A DNA stretch of 64,000 nucleotides. It comes from Brachypodius melanocephalos (lineage: Eukaryota > Chordata > Aves > Passeriformes > Pycnonotidae). Under the pieces are notes generated by a model that made no database searches, had not been told where the DNA came from, and saw only the letters and a list, made by a program, of their open reading frames with translations. Below, in pieces: positions 51,550 to 61,480 of the stretch (its first letter is position 1; every line of letters starts with the position of its first letter). The stretch spans positions 2,744,638 through 2,808,637 of the forward strand of contig VZSR01003805.1 of assembly GCA_013398615.1 (NCBI GenBank). Direction: 5' to 3'. The translations under genes were made by a program, and so were the position numbers.

Positions 51550-51854
51550 TCCGCAGATTAGACATGTAAGTAAAAGTTAGCAGAAGCAAAATAAAAATTA
51601 TCTGATTTCTTTCCCCAAACATTGCATAATTTTCATTTTTGACTTTGGAAAAAAACTGGTGTGTTATTGTAGGATAAATAAAATAAAATAGGTAGATTTG
51701 AGCATATAGCAAATATATTACGTATGTTCTAAAAAGAAAAATCTAAACAAGGCCTTGATAGGACAATAGGACACATTTTACAGAAAATATAATTATTTAA
51801 GGCTTGAAAATAATTCAATTTGGGATAAATGCTAGAAGGGTTTACTAGAGGGGC
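51550..51854. other. AT-rich non-coding sequence
   Basis: Nothing recognised, apart from a short AAAT-rich run near 51675. Confidence 0.6.
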
Positions 51855-52190
51855 ATTGTGCCAGGCAGAGATGTTATCTTTGCTAAAATTAATGAATTTC
51901 TAGACCAAGGAGCTCTGGTTTACATAATCTGACTGTACTGGGTATCTGGTAATTAATATCTGGATATTAATAGTCAAAAGTGGAAAACTGGGGATCTGCA
52001 TAAGTTATATTAGTGATTAGCTAAATGGAAGACAGCACTGGTTAGTGCTGAATGAGAAAGTACAGGGTTGTGTAGGTATCCCTATTGCAGCACTTGGAGG
52101 ATGAGTTTTGTGATCAGTTTTAAATTTTTCAAGTGATTTACTTGGACACTGAAAATGAGAGCAAGTTGATGAAATTTTCTCAGGAGAAGG
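51855..52190 (+). mobile_element. Old CR1 internal (reverse transcriptase) fragment
   Basis: The order of words follows the middle of CR1 ORF2 in ancient subfamilies. AATGAATTTCTAGACCAAGG comes first, then an AGCTAAATGGAAGACAGCA segment with GGTTAGTGCTGAATG, then TTTTGTGATCAGTTTTAAA, then GATTTACTTGGACACTGAAA and TTGATGAAATTTTCTCAGGA. In better copies the last part encodes the stretch leading into the FADD motif. Here it is riddled with gaps and stops. The strong decay implies an old insertion, well before the copy at 29985-31166. Confidence 0.5.
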
Positions 52191-52659
52191 AAGAGAGCTG
52201 ACTCAATTAGTTGATCACTGAATTACTAAGTCGCTGTTATTATACATCAGTTGAAAAGGGAGATGGAAAAATCATAGGATGCATTTGAATTGATTCTGCC
52301 CCACTATTTTATACCAATTAAAGCACATGTCTAGTTTTTTCTGCCCTAAACTGCAACAGTTAGGATTAGTGTCACAATGGATCCTTTTCTTTTGCCAATA
52401 AAAACCTGGGAGATATGCAAAGGCATATCTTGAATACTTTGCATTACATGCAAATAAATCTTGCAGCACCACTCATATGAGGGGAAAAAAGGGACAGGAA
52501 AGTGTTTTGGGAGACTTTACCCTGTGTACATGATGGGAGAAGCAAGGATTCTTCTGCACATTAAGCTGAATACCTCAGATTTGACAGAGTGCTGAATGGT
52601 TTGCAATGTGGGCTTGCACACTCCTGCAAACAAGAACATTTTTCCTGTAGAATCAATTT
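52191..52659. other. Non-coding sequence
   Basis: Nothing recognised between the old CR1 fragment and the GA-rich minisatellite. Confidence 0.6.
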
Positions 52660-53140
52660 GTGAGAACAGATCAGAGAGAACTGGAGAGAAATGGTACAAA
52701 GGGGTGACTGAGAGAAGAGTGCTGCAGATAAGGAGACAGAAGGAACCAGAATATCAAAAAGATGGAAGGGAGAATAGTATAAAGATGAGCAGAGATAAGG
52801 GGTGCATGAAGCAGGGGATGAAAAATAGAGGAGAGGGCATGAGGGAAGGCAGGCAGAGGAAGGTGTGTGTGAATGCCAGCAGGAGCTGCTGAGAAAAGGC
52901 TCGTGTGCACTGCAGCAGCAGAGGAAGATGCAGGATGGAAGCACGTACTGGGGGGAGGGGGAGAGGCAGTGAATACTCTCAGCAGGAGGGGGAGAGAGAT
53001 AGATGGCAAACATACACAGAGGAGTGGTGGGGAGAAATAGTGGATGTACACAGCAGGGAGAGAGCAAGTGAGAGAGAGACACAGCAGATGCACACAGCAG
53101 GGGGGAGAAATGCATAGAATGAGGAGGGGGGCAGCAAAGG
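52660..53140. repeat. Degenerate GA-rich minisatellite
   Basis: About 480 bp are strongly purine-biased on the + strand. The right part shows decayed tandem units of variable length: 52980-53019 (40 bp), 53020-53053 (34 bp), 53054-53097 (44 bp) and a partial unit from 53098. Each opens with an AGG-rich, GGGGAGA-like core and closes with a variant of ATGTACACAG or ATGCACACAG. Earlier units are hinted at by CAGCAG and GGGGGGAGGGGGAGAGG near 52915-52965. The strand bias explains the window's longest open frame (196 codons on the minus strand), whose translation is just Ser/Pro/Leu/Cys-rich low complexity. Confidence 0.7.
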
Positions 53141-53358
53141 GAAACTATCAAAAAGCCTCAACAAAATTTAACAATAAAAGAATAAGAAATAATAAAAATT
53201 CTTGATTTGAATATTTATCATTATTTAACACAGGAAATCAAGAAGAGAATTGGAGAGAATTTACATCAGTTAAAAATTTTAAACACTTCAGATGTTAATA
53301 GTGTTTGGTTTGGAATAAGACCATGCTTGACGTAATGAATTCCTCCTTGCATTTGCAG

Positions 53359-53509
53359 TGAAGCAGATGTCTGCTTTCTGTGTCTGACAGGGGACCCAAT
53401 CCATTGCTTTTTGACGTCAATAGGGCCGGGGCTTTTTCAAGGGCGTGCATTTATCTTGTCAATGTGGTCTAACCAGCCAGCCTCGCTTCGCTGCTCTGGT
53501 CTCACACAG
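53359..53509 (+). other. Exon-like or regulatory block with a full CRE site
   Basis: The acceptor-like TCCTCCTTGCATTTGCAG ends at 53358, and CACACAG/GTGAGG (GT at 53510-53511) is a strong donor. Between them one frame is open for 50 codons after a single carried-over base, leaving in phase 0. The peptide is not one I recognise. The block also holds TGACGTCA (53412-53419), the complete palindromic cAMP-response element bound by CREB/ATF factors, and a second half-site GACGTAA at 53330-53336. CpGs are more frequent than around it. It may be an exon, a conserved regulatory element, or both. The motifs are seen; their use is inferred. Confidence 0.28.
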
Positions 53510-56500
53510 GTGAGGAAGGCGGGTGGGAAGTGTCATCACCTAAACTTTCCGAAATCTAAGAGCTGTCACATGCTTCTCAGTTCTCTTATGCATGTTTGGG
53601 CACTGATCCCTGTTACTCAGAGCAGCATGCACTTGAGGGGAGGTTGCTGTGATGGGCCTCTGTGTGTGGCTCATTGAGGTGTCTGGCACCAGCCCAGTGG
53701 CACAAACAAGATTAAACAAGTATAAAGCAGCATCAGTGCGAGAGAAATCAAATGGTGAAATAGGTAAAGGAGCAGTTTTTAGAGGATCCTTTTTCCTTTT
53801 TGTGTTAGATGATGTTATTGTATAAAATAATGAGTAACTTTTCCCAGGTTCTGTGGAAAACAAACAAGAAAGCTCAAAGTTTCATGAGCATAACATAAAC
53901 TCCACTGGTATGCATATGGAGAGAGCACTGCCACTGGAGTGACTTTGTTTGAGTGATATCTCTTCTCAAAGTTGCTTCTGTGCGACTGAGCTGGCAATTC
54001 AATGAGAAAAAATAAAATGATAGAGAAGAAGGCACCCAAAGGGAGACACTTCTCATTCGTGTGGAGGCAATGTTGGTACAGCAAAGGCACGAGGAACTGG
54101 AGGTTGAAGATGCTGTTTCTTAACAAAGCAAGGTTTGCTCCACAGGAGAGGGGGTGTCCCTGTGGAAGAAAAAAAGTATGGATGGACGTTTTGGTTTCTT
54201 TTTGTGGGCAGAATCAAGGGAATGTACTGCAGTTGGGCAGCAGTATGAGCTGTTAGGAAAGTTTCTTTCTCCTTCAGATAGTTTATAACCCCTAAAATGA
54301 TTTATTACCATTGCTGCAAAAAGGCTCTGCATAGTGCTGATAGCATGCTTTTGAAGGAAGAGATCCCACTATCCAAATTCAAGGCACAAAGAGAGTACAC
54401 CCAATGTACTCTGTACAGCCGATGTATCCATGCAGGCACACACCTTTGGTTGGGGAATGGAAATTGAGGTTTATGTATCTTCAGTGAAAAGTAGAATAGT
54501 GATTGGATAGCTCTAAGGTGGAAATGTGGTAGAAGACATGCTCAAAAAATAATAACTGTTCTTATTCATATCACTGTTTTCCTCCCTTCTGAATTCTTGC
54601 TTATTCTGAAAGCTCACAGAGAAAAGAATTATTCAAGTTTCATTTAACCTCTGCAAAATGTTCAGTGGCTGCTGCTGTCCTCCTACGGTGTAAGGAGCTT
54701 CATGGAGTGCTGTGCTCTCTGGCCAAGCAGACACGGTAAAAAGAAAGAGAGGGCGGGTGAAATGTGTGGGTTTCAAGAGAGATGATGTATGTGTCAGAGA
54801 CTGGTACCAAAATGCCTGTGTTGTAGATCATACTGAGAAACTAGGAAGTTCTAGATGAGTTTGTTTGTCTTGTCCAGATTTGGAGGGATTTCACTGCCCC
54901 TTTCCTTCTGCCATGGTAAAGCCTGTTGTGATTTGACAATCAGTGTGGAAAATCAGGGAGGGAGAGTCTCCTGCCAAATAGACTCCTTGTCTTTTTGTGC
55001 AAGTGGAAGCAGAAATAAGTATGGTGTGGTGGGACTGATGCATTCTGTTAGATTTCAATATGTGTGAAAGGGCAATTCCAAAGCAAACTGGCCGTTCTGC
55101 TTCTGTGTGCAGTGGTACCTGCTCTGTGGGTCTCTTAGTGATCTTAGTGTATGTGCTAAGTGTATGTATTAATTCCCTGTAACCGTGCTTCCATCAGTCT
55201 TCTGTTGGATCAGTATGATGAGTTTATGCTCCTTTTTCTGAACTGGATGAATAGAAGGATTTTGCTTAGTGGAGTGGGGAAAGGTTCATTCTGAGCTGCT
55301 GTCATGGCCATCTCCATCCTCAGAGGATGTTCTGTGGTAACATCAGCCAAGGCTTCTCTCATTCTGTGCCCTCATCCTGCTTTGAATACAGCAGGGCATG
55401 GTTCAGTCACTCTGAGTGACGAAAATGAGTGCTGATGACTAAGAGCTCTCTCTTGCACACTTTTGCACACACATTTTCAGAGTGTTCCTGGGGTTGGAAC
55501 TTGCACCACTCCTGGGAACTCTGAAAAGCTGTCTGAAACTGATGGGAAGATATGTCTTTAAGCTGGGCCCAGTATACATAAAAGACTAAACAATTGCTTT
55601 TTGAATGGTAAAAGTAGCTAGGATATTAATATTGTCTCTTAATGTATTGGTAGAATAAGTTTTCTCTCTCTTCTTAGATGCTTTAAATCTCACATAGTTT
55701 TCAAATGAAAAAATCCTGTTAGTCTAGATATTTGAGTGGAACTTGGGAAAAAAAAATCCCTCTTTGCATTCTGATAATTCTGGTTTTGACCAATGTTAGC
55801 CTGGGAAAGCAAGGGTTATCTTGGGCAATTCAAGTGTGACAAGATGAGCTGCATCTTATTATCAGAAATACAACAACAACAAAACTAAAATACAGGGAAT
55901 CAGTGAATGGTGGTGATTAAAAAAACCCCCATCAAACAGTAGATACAGCTTCAATAGGTCTTTTACAGAAGCAAAAGCTTAGCTGATAGTATCAGATGAG
56001 TGACAGCTGATAACTCTGTGAAGGGAACGTTGCCACTACATAGAACCCATGTGTGAGTGTTGTGGGGACAGCAGCACCGTTTGGCCTCAGGTACCACAAT
56101 TGCTCTGTAATTCTCTGATTAAATATTTGCTTTTCAATAACTGTTGGTTTAGATTCTTTAATATATGCTTATATGTCAATACCACAACAAAGTGTTTTGT
56201 GACATCTATTCTCCTGCATATGTAACACCTCAAAACCCCTGAATTTTGTTTATGAAGTGACTGCTGTGAAGATTTAATTCTGGAGGGACAAGATTTAGTA
56301 ATACCTAGAAAATACTAAAGCCCTTCTCTTTTTCATCAGCTTCTCTATTGAAATTAATTTTACAGAATATCAAATTAGGTGCTGTTTGTTTAACTACTTG
56401 AACTGTAGGGGTTACATGCCAGATAAAGAAAAGTGTTGTGAATATAAAATGGTACAAAATTAAGTCATTTAAAAATGAGAATGAAAACTGTGAGAAAAGA

Positions 56501-56680
56501 TCAGTCCCCTTCAGCTCTGATAGTGACTGCATGGCACTTAAAGGGATAGGCTTGGGTATTAATATGGTTGACGTGTCCTATCTTCAATCTATTCTATAAA
56601 AATTAGAATTAGGTGTAAAGCATAAATCACCTTTCATTCTGTCATTTCATAAGAAATCCTGGGCTTTTTTTGGTTTAGAA
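53510..56680. other. Non-coding sequence
   Basis: No gene or repeat family recognised. The exon-like frame runs on to a stop near 53677. Minus-strand frames of 103-107 codons at 53540-54126 have no known relatives. A CAA run lies near 55871. Confidence 0.55.
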
Positions 56681-56694
56681 TTTTTTTTTTTTTT
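56681..56694. repeat. Poly-T run (14)
   Basis: Fourteen T. Simple sequence with nothing recognisable beside it. Confidence 0.85.
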
Positions 56695-59094
56695 GAGGCA
56701 TGTGTGTTGCTTGTTTTTAACATCAGCATTAGCAGTGTTGTGATTTAAATTATCCTTCTCATATTCAGAATGAAATTAGAGGACCTTATGTGGATGTTGA
56801 TTGCAGTTTTCCTGATTTTTGTTCAGGACCAAGTAGTGTGCAAACATTATAGCCTCTTTTTCCCTGTCAACAAGCAGAGGAAAAAACATAATTCTCACAT
56901 ATGATGAAATACTGGAAGGAAAAGACAGAGAGTAAGAGAGCAAAAAGTAAAATGGTAGGTAGGATAAAGAGAGGAGTGTAATGCAGCTGAATTTCTGTGC
57001 ATTTATGCAGCACAAACTGGGACTTAACACAGCAACGTGACAAAAATGTTAATTATGACCATTTCACTGCTATGTAACTAAAAGGAGAGGCCTGTTCAGC
57101 TCCTGGTATATAGCAATATCCTGATTTCAGTTATGTCACTGAAGTTGAATTTAGGTAATGTCGTAATTGCAAATGTATTAAAATAGAAAGAAAAAATGAG
57201 AAGTTTATATGTGCTCTTTCAGACCTATCTCGCCATTGACATCTCACTTGACAGTTCAAAGCAGTTAGAAAATACCGTGCAATTTTTAAAGTATTTTTAA
57301 TTTCATTATCATTGAATGTTTTCTTGGTCTATATTTGCATCAATTAGTGATACAATATGCACAAAAAGTGTCTTAATGACCTTATTTTAAAATACTATTT
57401 TGGATATGTTTTGTCCCCTCCCCCCTCCCAATTATTAGTATTGTTTACAGATTCTGAGAATGCTTTTCTATTCTATATTAATTTTTTTCTCCATTTAGTC
57501 ATTTTATTCAATCAGTAAGAACTTTCCTTTCTAATGTCATTGTGTCTAGAGGCTTGGCACATGAGGGCATGATGAGAGAGCTCAGTGCATCATCTTCTTT
57601 CTTTATTGTTTTTCTTGTGACAAATCTTTAACAGACTCTAGAGAAAGTTAGTATATTTGAAAAAAAAAATTAGACATCTCTTCCCTTAGGATTTTTTTAG
57701 AAGATGGATACAATAGTGACTTCCTGACATATGTCAAATAGGAAAAAAACATTTTTACACTCTTAGAAACGCATGTTGTCTATGTGATCTGCATTAGACT
57801 GGAGTAGGATTGTAGCAGTAGGCTGTATTTAGTATTCCTCAATTAATGACTTACACCATATTAATGTACCATATTCAGTTCTGCTAAATACTCCTTCCAT
57901 TTAGGAAATGAGTTAAATATGACAGTTACAGATAAGATAAATTTCTGACTCGGGGCACATTTGGAAGGATATATGGCAATAAAGTAATCTGTTAGCTGAG
58001 AGAAATTCCTCCTACCCTGTTAGTGGATACCTACTTGGGTCCTTTCTTGAAAGATACCTGTGATGGTCTGGGAAGAAAAGAAAAGGCCCAGTGCAATACA
58101 TGGCTTTTGTGATGTCTTGTGGCATTCAGCTCTTTGAACTAAATTTGTACAGTAAAAGCGTTGCTTTTCAAAAGGCTGAAAATGCATTGCTACATTCAAA
58201 AATTACTTTTTGTTTGTGTTGTGAGCAGACTTAGCCACTCATTTTTACTCTGTACTGAGTGCATATTTATTTATTTACTTATTTTTGCAGATGGACTCCC
58301 TAACTTAAGAGACTCCTGACCAACTGTGAGGTCTCAAGCAGGCAGAGGGAAACATATGTCCTATATTGTTTCCTTTTCTTTGTCAGTCAGAGCAAGTCAG
58401 TTTTATAATTACAGGGTGAAAAGTTATATATAGAGTATAAGATACAAGGAATGAGAATAAGTAAGTGAAAACCTGTTAATACGCCTTTCTACATCAGCAA
58501 CAGGAATTGTATTTAAACTACTCAGTGCAATATTGTATCAACAATACAAAAATTTTGGGCAGAATACAGAAAAACCTGAGCATTAAAAACATTTTTAAAA
58601 GGCAAAAGCAAAAAAGACTGGAATTTCTTATCATAAAATAGATGAATTTGGTAGTTAGGGTTAGCATTTTTTTATGAAAACCAGATTATTCAGTAAAACA
58701 GGAAGGTGAGGTGGTAAATTCCACATGTTTGAATGAGTTCTTCCAGAAGGCTTCTGCAGCACAGTACTGAAAAAAAAAATCAAGTTAGTCAAATGCAGTA
58801 GAGTAGGAAATAGTTAATAGGTCTTTGACTTTTAAATCTAGTTTACTTTGAACTTCAGACTATTTGTCAAATTCTTTACCAAATGGTCTTCAGAAAAAAA
58901 TGCAGTCAATGTACTTAAATTACTTTTTTCTCAAGGGCAGGCTGAGCAGACTCAAACTTTAAAGAAAAGAAGGGGTACAAATGTGGGAGGTTCTCTGGTA
59001 GAGGTGAATACAAAGATGATTGCTGCAGAAGGGATAAGCATGTACCTATGAGCTGGTAGGCTTTGACAGAGGGAGGAAAAAGCCCCTAACCCAT
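56695..59094. other. AT-rich non-coding sequence
   Basis: Nothing recognised. A short TTTA run lies at 58264-58285. Confidence 0.6.
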
Positions 59095-59290
59095 GAAATT
59101 TCTTTTTTTCCTCTGTACCACAGAATTTAAACTGTGGAATGCACTTCTACTATTTTTGGATGGTCTTGAGTACAAACTGATTTTAAAAGGGACTGGAAAA
59201 TGAGAGAGAGCTGTCTAATGAATAGCTGTTGAAGAAAATTGTGTAGACATAGCCTGTGACTAGTGAGATACTATCCTCATTTATTACTGA
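59095..59290 (+). mobile_element. Possible ancient LINE (CR1/L3-like) 3' fragment
   Basis: The stretch with CTGTGGAATGCACTTCTACT, AAAAGGGACTGGAAAATGAG and TGTCTAATGAATAGCTGTTG follows the layout of the 3' part of old CR1-like elements. There, a ...GTGGAAT... word is followed by a ...GGGACTGGA... word and then ...ATGGCTATTGA.... Similarity is from memory and imperfect. No open frame. The 3' end cannot be placed. Confidence 0.38.
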
Positions 59291-61179
59291 CAGGTATTCT
59301 GTGTGTTCCTTGATGGTAGCAGCTATGGAGACGGCATTACAACAGCAAAGCTGGTAGAGTTTTGCTGAACTGGGTGGTCACAATAAGGTTAACAGCTGTT
59401 CTTGCTCTGGAAAATAGTCTAGGATGTGATGAGGAGGAATGTTTTTAATAGTCAGCCTTTTCTGTATGAGGGGCACTTATATTAAAGCTTCTGGTGGTGA
59501 TTACACCCCAGTTATGTTCTGCCTGGCTCCTGTTGATTGCATTACAGAATGCCAATTGAACCTCCGTGTGCTTTATAATATATATGCTTTTGGTGCATGA
59601 TGTGTGGTGGAAAGCAATATCCTTCTGCATCCCAGTTTTGGACTAAGGAAATAAATGCACTGTGCAGTTTTGAGTAATTACTTGTAGTCTGTTCATGAAT
59701 CTGTCTCTGCCATTTATTTAAGCATAAGCAAGCCTCTGGTTGCCTTCAAGAGTTTGGCTTTTCCTTTAAAATTCTTTAGCAGAAGAATGCTTTCTCTCCT
59801 CCTTCAGGAGGTTAGTTGCTTGTCAACCTATTCAGCTTGTCATTTCCTGAGAATAGAGTTGGGGAGCAGTCAGAGCAGGAGCCTGCTATTGGGGGCCTCC
59901 TGCACGGTGTGCTACAGGTGAAAGAAAGGTTCACTTTATATTCATCATATTGTATTTTTAACTAAAAGATTTTTTGCCTTATTTGATTAAAATACTTTAA
60001 AAATTACTTGTTTAAATGTAAAACATAAAAGTGTTATTCAATCAATTCATATATAGATCTAAGTACAGCAGTCCTTGAAAAAATATTTATATTTTTAAAC
60101 ATAAGTATTATCTAGTTTAGAAACAGTAAATAAAAACTAATTCCTAACATGTAGATCTGGGTCTTCAGAAAGTACATCCAATTCTGAAATGCTGGTGTAT
60201 TAATACTTTTGAAGAAGCTAAAATCTTAAGGACTCACCTACTTAATATGCATAGCAAGTGATAACCACTGCATATGACTTCAGCAACAGAGCCAAAGATT
60301 ATGGCTTGGTGCAATTTTATCAGCACAACATTTAGGCTTATACTCAAATTTTCAGCTTATTCTTATATTTCATTGCCTTCTGGATTGAAAGTGAAACTTG
60401 TGCCCACTTACGTTCCCTGATGGTGGTGGATCCCAGGACACTTGAATGCTTGTGTGTGCTTAGGCTTAATCAAGAAATATCTGGAATACAGGGTGTTTCA
60501 GAGTCAAGTATGTTACTGGTTTAATTGATCTCAAATTCAGCCTTGTTTTTTTGGCATAACAGTGAGTTTTCACAGGGTGGCCTGCTTTTACTTGAAGAAT
60601 GTTGTAATAGTGTATGGACTCTCTTCTATGCCTTTCCTTTTAGAAAGGAGAAAGAAAAAAAAAGCCTTAAAACCCAAAAGAGACTGAAGGTCTTGCATAG
60701 CTCTTAATGGAAGAGCTGTGCTTTGTTCTGAGGTTAAAAAGGAAAATTGAAACAAAAGAATGACCAGTTAATAGAATATAGGATGTTTAGGTAAAATAAA
60801 GTCATTTAATCCATGATGAAGAAGGTGGCTACTGTCGAGCAAGCACAGTGTGAAGAAGGCACAATAACTAATAACTTATTTGTACCTGGGTTATTAGGAT
60901 AAATCTGCAGATAAGGATATGTGTATAATGGAAGCTTCAAAACCTGCAAATCTGATGTGATAAATGATTCAAAGTGCAACACATTAGATTAGATTTTAAT
61001 GTTTGTAAAATGAACGAAACAATACATCTATATGCCAAAACCATATTATCATAAACATATTTGCTGAAGTATAAGACATAAATCGCACTTAAATTTAGTA
61101 ATCTATGATGGTGTGCTTGAATGTATCTTTGTGATTAAATGTGAACAATTGCTCCTTTAAGGTAAAGGTCTGTGTATGT
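59291..61179. other. AT-rich non-coding sequence
   Basis: No gene or repeat recognised. Small TTAGA repeats lie near 60983. Confidence 0.6.
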
Positions 61180-61480
61180 GTGATTAATCAGATTGAAATG
61201 ACAGGGCGGACAGCTCATGCCATGCCTGGTTATCAGAGTGATTGATTTTAGTCAATGGTGCTGGATGAAAAAAAATCTGTTAATAACTACAGCTGCAAAA
61301 CTCCTGATGTCACTGATAGCACAAATCACTTCTCACACTCCTATTATCTGGCTCATTTGCAGATATGGAGCACACAAACCGATGCACTGGAACGCAAAAT
61401 TATAACGTACAGATTTATGCAAGAGGGATGACTGCAAAGCGCGTTGCATGAACAGTGTAAGAAGCTGAAAATTGCTGCTG
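61180..61480. promoter_or_regulatory. Candidate conserved non-coding element
   Basis: A non-repetitive 300-bp block with dense homeodomain-type words. TGATTAATCA (61181-61190) is a perfect 10-bp palindrome. GTGATTGATTTTAG is PBX-like. A TTATCT GATA core lies near 61342. ATTTATGCAA is a POU-octamer-like word near 61413. It also carries several CpGs (GGGCGGAC, AAAGCGCGTT) in a CpG-poor region. This texture is common in vertebrate developmental enhancers. Conservation has not been tested, so the call is an inference. Confidence 0.25.

Noticed and set aside
52561..53151. 196-codon open frame on the minus strand, the longest in the window
   Set aside because: It lies across the purine-rich minisatellite. 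The translation is Ser/Pro/Leu/Cys-rich low complexity with no domain, so strand bias removes stop codons.
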